Shown one piece after another: positions 51,105-58,470 of a stretch of DNA of 64,000 bases. The position numbers were made by a program, and so were the translations under genes. Location of the stretch: NCBI GenBank assembly GCA_030427405.1, contig JAUHXK010000006.1, positions 124,001 to 188,000 on the forward strand, read 5' to 3'. The notes under the pieces were generated by a model. That model was given only the letters and a program-made list of their open reading frames with translations. It did not search any database and was not told the origin of the DNA. Source of the stretch: Alphaproteobacteria bacterium (GTDB lineage: Bacteria > Pseudomonadota > Alphaproteobacteria > Rhodobacterales > Rhodobacteraceae). The first letter of the stretch is position 1, and every line of letters begins with the position of its first letter.

Positions 51105-52199
51105 TTACCTCACGGTTCCCAATGCAATTACGGACAGGGCGACGACCAGTATGAACAACAGGACAAGGATCACCGCCCCCGATTTTTTCCACGACCGCTG
51201 CTTGCGACCACCGGGACGGTTGATGGGGCCTGCGGTCTTGCCGACCGCACCCCCTGACGGGGGCGTCTGCGCGGCCTGCAGGTCGATGCCGACCATGCGG
51301 GCGTAATCCCGCGCCGACTGAATCCGGTCGCGGGGCAGTAACTGGCACCCTTTGTCGATAGCGTTCAGCAAAGCGTCGTCATATGCGGCCTGGACACGGT
51401 TGCGCGCCAGGTTCTGCCGGATCGGCACATAGGGGTCACGACCGGTGGACTTGTGTTCATTCCAGCGTTCTTCCGCATCCGGCGGACGGCTTTGCGACAC
51501 AAGCTCGTACAACACCACCGACAGTGCGAAAAGGTCGCTCCAGGGTCCCATGCGGACACCCGCGGGCAAGCGCACCCGGTCGGGCGGGAATTGTTCGATC
51601 GCCGCCCATTGGCGAGAATAAGCGACCGGCAGCCCCTTGGACTTTCCCATCAGGCGCGCAGCGCCGAAATCGATCAGGATCGGCTGCCCATCCTTGCGGA
51701 TCATGATATTTGCCGGTTTCATGTCACAATGAACGATGCCCACCTCATGCACCGCTTTCAGCGCGCTGAGCATGGATTGCAGCAGGTTCATCACCAGGTC
51801 CTGGGGCACATGCCCCCGGGCGTCGATCATCCGCCCCATCATCCGGTTCAACGGGTCGCCGCGGATATATTCCATGACACAATAGGCGGTCTTGTGCTTG
51901 CGAAAGGCGGCGCGCACCTTGATCAGGCCCGGCTGGCGGGGCAGATCGCATAGCAGGTTGGCCTCGGTCAGAAAGGCTTCGAGACCTGTATGGAACAGGT
52001 TCTTTCCCTCGGGCGATGCAACCACGGTGTTGTCGTCGTGACGGTTGGCATACCCGGACGGGAAATATTCCTTGATCGCAAAAACCTCGCCTGATTTCTT
52101 GTGCCGGGACCGGTAGGTTATCCCGAAACCGCCCTGCCCCAGCACGTCGCCTAGAACGTAGCCGGCAAAGGTCTCTCCTTTGGGCAGTTGCTCGGTCAC
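51105..52199 (-). CDS. Membrane Ser/Thr protein kinase (PpkA-like)
   Basis: A 364-aa Hanks-type kinase: Gly loop VLGQGGFGITYRS near residue 20, Lys in FAIKEYFP, catalytic loop HCDMKPAN near 153, DFGAARL near 172 and WAAIEQFPPDR. The catalytic loop has Cys for Arg, a non-RD kinase, so activation-loop phosphorylation may not be needed. The C-terminus has a basic stretch (GGRKQRSWKKS) and one TM segment (GAVILVLLFILVVALSVIAL), leaving almost nothing in the periplasm. It lies between the PP2C gene (8 nt) and the protease-FHA gene (5 nt). FGITY-type kinases are often found beside FHA and PP2C genes. Confidence 0.88.
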   Translation of the reverse strand: MTEQLPKGETFAGYVLGDVLGQGGFGITYRSRHKKSGEVFAIKEYFPSGYANRHDDNTVVASPEGKNLFHTGLEAFLTEANLLCDLPRQPGLIKVRAAFRKHKTAYCVMEYIRGDPLNRMMGRMIDARGHVPQDLVMNLLQSMLSALKAVHEVGIVHCDMKPANIMIRKDGQPILIDFGAARLMGKSKGLPVAYSRQWAAIEQFPPDRVRLPAGVRMGPWSDLFALSVVLYELVSQSRPPDAEERWNEHKSTGRDPYVPIRQNLARNRVQAAYDDALLNAIDKGCQLLPRDRIQSARDYARMVGIDLQAAQTPPSGGAVGKTAGPINRPGGRKQRSWKKSGAVILVLLFILVVALSVIALGTVR

Positions 52200-52207
52200 G
52201 GGCGGGC

Positions 52208-53407
52208 TTACCTTTCCTCTTCCAATTGTTCCGGAGGCGTTTCTTCGGTGGGCTCTTCAGGTTCGACCGGGTCTTGCGACTGTTCGGGGTCGGTAACAGG
52301 CGGTTCCGAAGGCTCTGCGTCCGGGCCCGGTTCGTCGTCGGTTTCGGGCGGGGTCACCGGGTCTTCTTCGGGAGTCACGGGTTGATCGCCGTTATCCGGC
52401 GGTTCGGGCTGGGCCGGTTCTTCGACGGTGCTGTCGCCAATACTCTGCTCGGCCTGCGGCTCGGGCGCGGGCGCGGTCTGCTCTGGCGCCTCGGGCTGTT
52501 CCGGTGGCGGGTCATCGCGTCCAATCAACGCAAAGGCCGCAGCAACCGCAGCCAGCCCGCCAAGCGCAACGGCCACGTATTTCAACGTCTTCTTTCCATT
52601 GCCGGTTTCGGTAAACGCCCATTGGCTGCCGCGCATCAGGCTGCTCATGCCGTCCTGCATATGGGCGTAGACGATGACCGTGGTGTTGTCCTGCCGGGGC
52701 TTTCCCTTTGCCTCGACCGCGTTCAGCAGGTCCGATGCGACGCCCCGCATATCGCGGGTCTTGCCGCTTTGCAGAATGGCCGCGATCTCGGATTGCGACA
52801 GGGTATCCAGACCGTCCGAACATGACAGCACCAGGTCGCCGGGCTTGAGGCTGACAGAGTTGACATCGACCAGAGACAAGGCCTCGCCCATCAAAGCCGA
52901 ACGCAACGCGTTGCGCCGCGGGTTGTTGTCTGCCTCTTCCTGCGTGATCTTTCCGGCGGCAACCATCTGCAGCAACTCGCCATAAAGCGAGTGATCCGCA
53001 TTCAGACGCCTGATCCGGCCTTCGCGCAACAGGAACAGGCTGCTGTCGCCCACGGAAACCCAAACCAGGCGATCACCCAGTTTCAGCGCGGCAACAAGCG
53101 TACAGCCCATGCCCTTGAGGTCGGGCTGGGTCGAGATACGCTGCCGCAACGCGTCATTCGCCGCGGCCAGCGCCTCTTGCAACCGGTCGCGGGGACGCGG
53201 CGCAGTTGAGCCGCTGACGAAATGCTCCTTGAACGCCGCAAGGGCAAGGTTTGATGCAACCTCGCCCCCGGCATGACCGCCCATCCCATCCGCCAGCAGC
53301 ATCAGAATATCGGATTTCGGGTCCCGCTCATTCTGATAGACGATCTCAAGCGCGTCTTCCTGGTTATCACGTTGACCCTGGCTTTGTTTGCCACTGATGA
53401 TTGTCAT
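52208..53407 (-). CDS. PP2C-family Ser/Thr phosphatase with TM and acidic periplasmic tail (PppA-like)
   Basis: A 399-aa protein. The catalytic PP2C domain (residues about 1-240) shows RDNQEDALEIV, LADGMGGHAGGEVAS near 40, VSVGDSSLFLLREG near 120, LSCSDGLDTLS near 190 and RQDNTTVIV, giving the metal-binding aspartates. A TM segment near 270-290 (YVAVALGGLAAVAAAFALIG) is followed by about 100 residues rich in Glu, Pro, Asp and Thr. It should reverse the action of the two kinases on FHA partners. PppA has no such tail. The ATG at 53407 is chosen from the family N-terminus, 7 nt after the FHA stop; 26 earlier in-frame residues overlap the FHA gene. Confidence 0.9.
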   Translation of the reverse strand: MTIISGKQSQGQRDNQEDALEIVYQNERDPKSDILMLLADGMGGHAGGEVASNLALAAFKEHFVSGSTAPRPRDRLQEALAAANDALRQRISTQPDLKGMGCTLVAALKLGDRLVWVSVGDSSLFLLREGRIRRLNADHSLYGELLQMVAAGKITQEEADNNPRRNALRSALMGEALSLVDVNSVSLKPGDLVLSCSDGLDTLSQSEIAAILQSGKTRDMRGVASDLLNAVEAKGKPRQDNTTVIVYAHMQDGMSSLMRGSQWAFTETGNGKKTLKYVAVALGGLAAVAAAFALIGRDDPPPEQPEAPEQTAPAPEPQAEQSIGDSTVEEPAQPEPPDNGDQPVTPEEDPVTPPETDDEPGPDAEPSEPPVTDPEQSQDPVEPEEPTEETPPEQLEEER

Positions 53408-53414
53408 CTTGGTC

Positions 53415-54032
53415 TCAGTCGCCCGAGCTTTCGGCCAGTTCAGACCAGTCGAAATCTTCGTTGCAGAACGCAACGAAACGCACATGCGTCTGCTTTGACA
53501 GCTCGATCAGCGCATAGTTTTCCAGCGGCATCGTGGTCGCCACGATCTGCCCATTGATGCGGCTGATATTGCGGCCCGTTCCCGGAGCTGCAAAAAACAC
53601 GCGGTTGGCGTCGTCAAAGATGATCCGCAAATGATCCTTGCCGGACACCATCTTGTCACCGAAATCCAGCGATACGCGTTCATCCGCATCACGGCCCAGC
53701 GTGTTCATCCCCGACCCCAGGTTGACGGACTGACCCAGGCCCGGCCCCTTGACCACGACAAGCCAACCGGTGATCGGGTCAACCATCGGGTCAAACTCGG
53801 CCTTGTCCGAAAAGTTCTTGGACAGGCCGCCGTGATAAATCTGGGTCTTGTCGGATTCGACATATTCCGTCGGTGCCTCACTGAAAGACGAACCACCCAT
53901 GGCGTGGGTCGCCTCATTGTCCGACGGAGAGATGCTTTCGGTGAAACCTTCATCCGCACCAAAATCCAGGTCGTCGTTCAGCTCTTCTTCGTCCTTGTCG
54001 AACAGCCAGCTTGTCTTGTTGTCATTGCCCAT
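53415..54032 (-). CDS. Cytoplasmic FHA-domain protein (Fha-like)
   Basis: A 205-aa soluble protein. The first 85 residues are acidic and disordered-looking (DKDEEELNDDLDFGADEGF) and contain likely phospho-acceptor segments, including PTEYVESDKTQIYHGG, where the threonine before Gln-Ile-Tyr resembles known kinase sites in FHA substrates. The FHA domain covers about 90-195 (LVVVKGPGLGQSVNLGSGMNTLGRD split, VSGKDHLRIIF, NISRINGQIV). Ser-Gly-Lys-Asp-His keeps the conserved Ser and His of the phosphothreonine pocket. It is the best candidate for the shared substrate of the kinases and phosphatase. GGAAAGG precedes the ATG. Confidence 0.87.
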   Translation of the reverse strand: MGNDNKTSWLFDKDEEELNDDLDFGADEGFTESISPSDNEATHAMGGSSFSEAPTEYVESDKTQIYHGGLSKNFSDKAEFDPMVDPITGWLVVVKGPGLGQSVNLGSGMNTLGRDADERVSLDFGDKMVSGKDHLRIIFDDANRVFFAAPGTGRNISRINGQIVATTMPLENYALIELSKQTHVRFVAFCNEDFDWSELAESSGD

Positions 54033-54064
54033 GTCGTTACCTTTCCTGTCGTTTCGGTCGCGGG

Positions 54065-55603
54065 TCAGGCCCGGACCAGTTTCAGGCGTACGGACCCAAG
54101 GCCCAAAGTGTCACCCACGTTGATCTTTTGCGCGCCCTTGATCTTGCGATCATTGACCAGTGTTCCGTTCAGACTGTCCAGATCGGTCACCGTGAAGCGA
54201 CCATCGGGCGTTCCGCTCAGCTCGGCGTGAACCCGCGAAACGCCGCCATCGGGAATGACCACCGCATTCGTTCCGGACCGTCCCAGCGTTGCGCGCCCGG
54301 CCGGAACCGCAAACCGATGCCCGTTATCCACCCGCACAAGGTAAGCCAAAGGCGGCGGTGCACTGACCTGCGTATGGATGTCTTCGTCCTGACGCAGCAC
54401 CGTCTCAGGCGATCCCGGTTCATCGTCGAACAGATCCTGATCACCGTCCAAGTCGCCACTGTCCGATCGCCCGCCCCGCCGCGACAGCAGCAGAACCAAC
54501 AGCAAAAGCAGCAAGACCGCGACACCGGCGCCGATGTAAACATACAACGCCGGAAGACCCAGGATCATGTTTTCGGCTTCTTCTTCCGGTTCCGCCGCGT
54601 CTTGGGGCTCTTCCTCGGCCGGGGGCACATTGGCCGGTTGGAACTCGGCCACATAGCTTTCGGTTTGGGTCCGGCCCGGCTGACCGATAACCGGTTCGAT
54701 CATGTCGATCGTGATACGCGCAGGCGCCGGATCACCAACCGGAACGATCAGGCCCGACCCCTTGACCGACTTGGCATAGGAACTGATGAATTCCGAAACC
54801 ACCGAAGACGCGGTGGTCGGGCTTTGAAGATAGACCTCTTCCATCAACCCCTTTTGCGGGTCGGTCAACCGTTTCAGCACGTCAATACCGCGGGTCGTCC
54901 GCGCATTGCCCTGCGCCCGCCAGAACATGCCAAGCGCGGAAACCGACACGCCGGCCTCTTCCGCGGCGGCGGTGATTTCCTCGACGGTGGCCAGACCTTC
55001 CTCGTCGCCATCGGTAATCAGGATCAGGTTCTTCAGCAGCGCATCATCCTGCTGGCTCAACAGTTCGATCGCGCGGGTCGAGTTGGCCACCAGGCGCGTG
55101 TTGCGTTCTTGGATATCCAGCGATTTCACCACATCCTGCGCTGCGGCATGATTGGTTGAAAACGGCGAAAGCTCGACGATGTCATTGCCGAACCCGTAGA
55201 TGGCAACCTTTTCATCCGATGGCAGGTTCGACACAACCTGGCTGATCAGGTCACGTTCACGGGTCCAGCTGCGCTTGCGGCCGCTGGCATCGCCCACCGA
55301 CAGGTCGATCAGAACCATGGTTGCCGACAGGGTCACGTCACCGGGCAGTTCATCCACCGATTTGACGAAATCGAAATCGGCCTTTTTCTCGCCCAGCGGG
55401 CGGAACCGCATGTCACCGCGTTCATTTCCCGAAGGGACACGCACCAGACAACTGTCTTCGGGGGCTGGGGCTGGCGGGGCACAGTCCAGAATGGCAAGCC
55501 CCGTCGCCGGGGCACGGGTCGCCGCATCCTGCGCCTGTGCGCCAGTGGCAACAAGCAACGCGGCCGCCACCGCAATTACGCTAGGTGAAAAACGATTGGT
55601 CAC
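54065..55603 (-). CDS. vWA-domain protein with TM segment and cytoplasmic FHA domain
   Basis: A 512-aa exported protein. A signal peptide (VIAVAAALLVATGAQAQ, residues about 9-25) is followed by a periplasmic vWA domain (about 80-270) with VLIDLSVGDASGRKRS as a degenerate MIDAS and LILITDGDEEG near 200. A Glu-rich stretch (PPAEEEPQDAAEPEEEAE) precedes one TM (LPALYVYIGAGVAVLLLLLL, about 345-365). The cytoplasmic end carries an FHA domain: ATLGRSGTNAVVIPDGGVSR split, RVHAELSG, LDSLNGTLVND. It begins with GTG at 55603 and is the first gene of the long minus-strand operon. It links a periplasmic ligand-binding domain to cytoplasmic phosphothreonine reading, as does the protease-FHA protein. Confidence 0.87.
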   Translation of the reverse strand: MTNRFSPSVIAVAAALLVATGAQAQDAATRAPATGLAILDCAPPAPAPEDSCLVRVPSGNERGDMRFRPLGEKKADFDFVKSVDELPGDVTLSATMVLIDLSVGDASGRKRSWTRERDLISQVVSNLPSDEKVAIYGFGNDIVELSPFSTNHAAAQDVVKSLDIQERNTRLVANSTRAIELLSQQDDALLKNLILITDGDEEGLATVEEITAAAEEAGVSVSALGMFWRAQGNARTTRGIDVLKRLTDPQKGLMEEVYLQSPTTASSVVSEFISSYAKSVKGSGLIVPVGDPAPARITIDMIEPVIGQPGRTQTESYVAEFQPANVPPAEEEPQDAAEPEEEAENMILGLPALYVYIGAGVAVLLLLLLVLLLSRRGGRSDSGDLDGDQDLFDDEPGSPETVLRQDEDIHTQVSAPPPLAYLVRVDNGHRFAVPAGRATLGRSGTNAVVIPDGGVSRVHAELSGTPDGRFTVTDLDSLNGTLVNDRKIKGAQKINVGDTLGLGSVRLKLVRA

Positions 55604-55679
55604 GATCCCAAGACCCCCCTCAGGCTGGACGTCCCGGTCGCCGCATGCGTCGACAGGCGCCGACCGGACGTGAAGTTAC

Positions 55680-56147
55680 TTAGATTGACAGGGCGCGATA
55701 TGCGGCCTTGATCCGGTTCAGCTCGGACCGGGCGACCGACGGATCGGTGCCGCTGGCCACGTCGCTTTCAAGCGCGCCAAGCTGCTTGTCCAGGGCATTG
55801 ACCTGCGCCAGCTTGGCCGGGTCGGATGCCGAGGCGGCCCGCGCCTTGGCGCCCTGGGCCTTGACCTCGGCGATCTGCGACCGCAGCGCATTGATCTGCT
55901 GCTGATTGGCGTTCTTCTGCGCCGCCAGCTGGGCGTTGCGCTGTTCTGCCGCCTGGTTCTGGGCGATGATGGCGTTGGCCTGGGCCTTGTTGCTGGCAAT
56001 CTGGCGGTCGTACTCGCCCGAGTTCAGGTTGTTGATATTGTCGAACAAAGTCGCAGTCGCCGGGTCGGTCGAGCCGGTACACGCGGCCACGGTCACGAGG
56101 ACTGCAAAGGCGATAGGTTTGGAAAAACGCGTAAGATCATAAGTCAT
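55680..56147 (-). CDS. Putative lipoprotein with coiled coil
   Basis: A 155-aa protein with an N-terminal signal ending in a lipobox-like VTVAAC at about residue 23, so it is probably lipidated. The remainder is Ala/Gln/Asn-rich and reads as a long coiled coil (ASNKAQANAIIAQNQAAEQR, about 50-130). No family recognised. It lies 76 nt upstream of the vWA-FHA gene on the same strand and may be the outer-membrane partner of the system, a place held by TagQ in Pseudomonas, but that is inference. The start is ATG 56147, or a GTG two codons earlier; no ribosome site is clear. Confidence 0.7.
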   Translation of the reverse strand: MTYDLTRFSKPIAFAVLVTVAACTGSTDPATATLFDNINNLNSGEYDRQIASNKAQANAIIAQNQAAEQRNAQLAAQKNANQQQINALRSQIAEVKAQGAKARAASASDPAKLAQVNALDKQLGALESDVASGTDPSVARSELNRIKAAYRALSI

Positions 56148-56205
56148 TGGCACACACTACATTTAGAAAACCCGCGCTGTCGGAAACAGCGCGGGTCGAG
56201 GAAAA

Positions 56206-56910
56206 TCAAAGCAGGTTAATCGAAGCGCGGGTCCTGGCCAGGCGGTTCTTGTTGCTGACCGCGGCCTGGGTTGCGCCGCCAAGACCGGGCTGTCCCTTGC
56301 CGGATGCGGTCTTCAACTCGCCAATGGTCTTGTCCATGTTCTGTTCGCTGCGCTTGAGCTCGCCCGAAACAACCTGGCGGTTCGACTTGATGGCCTTGAC
56401 CCGCGTGTTATAGGCCGATTGCGAGATCTGCTGACCGTCAAGCTGACGACGCAGCGATTTCAGTTCGGCATCCTGCGAACGCAGAACCGAACGCAGATTG
56501 GCCTCGACCGAGTTCAGCTGTTTGCTGACATTGGACAGATTGGCCAGAACCGCCTTGCTGTTGACGATTTCAACATTCTTGGCCGCCGCTTTCTTGCCAA
56601 CCTGGTTGCCGCCGATCCCGCCGATCAGGCCGCCCGCGGCGGCACCAGCAGCACAATCGCTGCCCCCACCGCCCAGCAACAGGGCAACACCGCATCCAAC
56701 AGCCGCACCGGCAAGCGCGCCCTGCACGGTGTTGTTGACGATGATGTCTTTGGAAACCTGGTCCAGACTGCGGACCTGTTTTTCAAGCTGCTTTTCCTGT
56801 TGGGTCTTCCCGGCAACCGAGGATGTGGAGGCAGATGAAAAGGATTCTTCGGTACATGCCGACAAAACCAGGGTAAAAATTGCGAACAAAGAAAGCGCGG
56901 CAGAACGCAT
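56206..56910 (-). CDS. Putative lipoprotein with glycine-zipper segment
   Basis: A 234-aa protein with signal peptide and lipobox LVLSAC (Cys near residue 19). Residues about 70-105 form a glycine zipper (GALAGAAVGCGVALLLGG, AAGGLIGGIGGNQVGKKAA), a membrane-inserting motif seen in OmpA/Rcs-type lipoproteins. A helical, Ser/Asn/Lys-rich C-terminus follows (VSKQLNSVEANLRSVLRSQD). The ATG at 56910 follows ACGGAG; seven earlier in-frame residues are dropped. It is the first of two lipoprotein genes before the kinase operon, with a candidate promoter at 56948-56977. Confidence 0.78.
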   Translation of the reverse strand: MRSAALSLFAIFTLVLSACTEESFSSASTSSVAGKTQQEKQLEKQVRSLDQVSKDIIVNNTVQGALAGAAVGCGVALLLGGGGSDCAAGAAAGGLIGGIGGNQVGKKAAAKNVEIVNSKAVLANLSNVSKQLNSVEANLRSVLRSQDAELKSLRRQLDGQQISQSAYNTRVKAIKSNRQVVSGELKRSEQNMDKTIGELKTASGKGQPGLGGATQAAVSNKNRLARTRASINLL

Positions 56911-56947
56911 AAAACAACTCCGTAATAACAAAACTTCTTCGTGTTTG

Positions 56948-56977
56948 ATTATTGATTCACATACTTTTTATTTTCAA
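56948..56977 (-). promoter_or_regulatory. Candidate promoter of the lipoprotein genes
   Basis: On the minus strand TTGAAA (56972-56977) and AATAAT (56948-56953) are 18 bp apart in a strongly AT-rich stretch, 37 nt before the glycine-zipper lipoprotein start. Confidence 0.4.
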
Positions 56978-57073
56978 TCAACGATTCGCATTGGTCCGAA
57001 CGATCTGAAAATTACCCCGGGCATCCGCCTTATTGCCCGATTTTACGATTTAGTCCTCATGTCGGGAGGAGTT

Positions 57074-57625
57074 ATGAAAATACCTTTTGAATTCAGAGAC
57101 AAACTGTCCCTGGCCAATGACCTGATGCAATTTGCAGCCCATATCGCGGCAGGTTTCGGCGCCCTAATGGCTTTCCTTGGACTTTCGTCGAACCTGGTAA
57201 ACAATTCTCGCAGTTCCATCCTGAATGTTGACGTAAATTCACTGTCGCTTCCCATGCGGATGACCCTGCTGATGCTGATCGCCGCTGCCTTGGGTTGGGG
57301 GATGGGCGCGCTGGTTGCGTGGCTCAGCCGATCCCGGAACGAAGCCAAGGGATTTGCCGCCTATGTCATCGCGATCATGTGGGGCGGATTGATGGTCGGC
57401 GCGGCGGATTGGTTGGCCGTCGACCCGCGCAGGCAGATCCTGTCGGAAATCATGCTGTACACGATTGCAGGCACGGGTTTTGCGCTTTGGGTGGCCGGTA
57501 TCCACCTGCGTGGCGCCCGGTCGGACGGGCCGCGCGCATTACGCATCCGGTGCGATGCGCTGCTGTTTTTCACCGGCGGCTGCGGCCTGTTCATGGTCCT
57601 GACACTGCTGGGGGCAAGCCAATGA
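57074..57625 (+). CDS. Membrane protein of unknown function next to the RDD-FHA gene
   Basis: A 183-aa protein with about four hydrophobic segments: near residues 25-40 (IAAGFGALMAFLGLSSN), 60-80 (MTLLMLIAAALGWGMGALVAWL), 95-110 (VIAIMWGGLMVGAADWLA) and 160-180 (ALLFFTGGCGLFMVLTLLG). No family is recognised. It diverges from the lipoprotein genes and overlaps the RDD-FHA gene by ATGA, so the two are translated together. GGGAGGAGTT lies just before the ATG at 57074. Confidence 0.72.
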   Translation: MKIPFEFRDKLSLANDLMQFAAHIAAGFGALMAFLGLSSNLVNNSRSSILNVDVNSLSLPMRMTLLMLIAAALGWGMGALVAWLSRSRNEAKGFAAYVIAIMWGGLMVGAADWLAVDPRRQILSEIMLYTIAGTGFALWVAGIHLRGARSDGPRALRIRCDALLFFTGGCGLFMVLTLLGASQ

Positions 57626-58389
57626 AGATCGGAGGGCCCCTGGGCGAACAGAACGCCGCCCGACTGCTGAGCGCCGCGGCGCTGCTGGACCTGATGTTCG
57701 TCGGGTTTCTGCAATCAACCATCCAACCCACGCTAAAGCTGGAACTGGGTCTTCGGCAAACCGGGCTGGCACTGCCTGCCGCGCTGTATTTGATGCTGAT
57801 GCTGTGTTACTGGCTGCTGTGCGAGGGCCTCTTGGGCGGGCACAGCTTTGGTCGTTTCGTGATGCGGCTGCAAATGCGCGACAAACAAGGGCGGCCGGTT
57901 TCGGCGGTGCGGCGGTCCACACGGGCCCTTAAAAAAGTGCTGTCGCTGGGTCTGACCGGTCTGAACCCCAACGCGGCCGCGCGGTATGACAAGGCCGCCG
58001 GTGTCGTCTGGTACAGCCCGATTGCCCCCGGCCGGGCCAAACCGATCGGGCTATGGCGCCTAGCGGTGATGACCGGCCCCGACAAAGGCAAATTCGTCGA
58101 GTTTGGGAAGGTGCCGGGGCTCAAATCCTCGCAGCAGATCAAGATCGGGCGTGAACAGGGATGGGCGGACCTGGTGCTGGGCCGCAGCGAAAAAGCGTCG
58201 GGGCGCCATTGTGTCCTGCGGGTTGAACGAAACGGCGACCTGATGATCCGCGATACGGGCACCGATGGCAAAGGGTCCTCGAACGGGACCTCGGTCGGGC
58301 ACAAGCGCATAAAGCCGGGACAATGGGTGCCGCTTGGCCCCGAAGGCCGCTTTGACGTGGCCGGTACGGCCCTGAAAGTCCTGCGTTAA
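57622..58389 (+). CDS. RDD-family membrane protein with C-terminal FHA domain
   Basis: A 255-aa protein. The N-terminal half is RDD-like: two hydrophobic segments (LLSAAALLDLMFVGFL; LALPAALYLMLMLCYWLL), then HSFGRFVMRLQMRDKQGRPV, the typical post-TM segment with SxGRxxxxL. The C-terminal half (about 150-255) is an FHA domain: IKIGREQGWADLVLG, ASGRHCVLRV, GKGSSNGTSVGHKRI. It thus anchors a phosphothreonine-binding domain at the inner membrane and is the fourth FHA protein of the locus. It is the end of the divergent two-gene unit and is followed by a strong hairpin. Confidence 0.82.
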   Translation: MKIGGPLGEQNAARLLSAAALLDLMFVGFLQSTIQPTLKLELGLRQTGLALPAALYLMLMLCYWLLCEGLLGGHSFGRFVMRLQMRDKQGRPVSAVRRSTRALKKVLSLGLTGLNPNAAARYDKAAGVVWYSPIAPGRAKPIGLWRLAVMTGPDKGKFVEFGKVPGLKSSQQIKIGREQGWADLVLGRSEKASGRHCVLRVERNGDLMIRDTGTDGKGSSNGTSVGHKRIKPGQWVPLGPEGRFDVAGTALKVLR

Positions 58390-58418
58390 ACCCGGCAACG
58401 CAGCCCGCTGCATGAAAA

Positions 58419-58438
58419 CGGGGCCCACAAGGGCCCCG
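58419..58438. terminator. Bidirectional hairpin between RDD-FHA and sulfatase genes
   Basis: A perfect 8-bp stem (CGGGGCCC / GGGCCCCG) with an ACAA loop lies in the convergent gap. It is followed at 58441-58456 by a second palindrome, ATGTGATTGGTCACAT, which may help stop the sulfatase transcript. Confidence 0.65.
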
Positions 58439-58470
58439 CTATGTGATTGGTCACATCTTGCCGGAACAGA

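Noticed and set aside
52208..52560. Gly/Ser-rich plus-strand frames opposite the phosphatase tail
   Set aside because: They are the complement of the Glu/Pro-rich repeat-like tail codons and not a separate gene.
42717..58389. A type VI secretion cluster
   Set aside because: Only the regulatory threonine-phosphorylation parts are present. No sheath, tube, baseplate, ClpV or IcmF/DotU gene can be found in the window.
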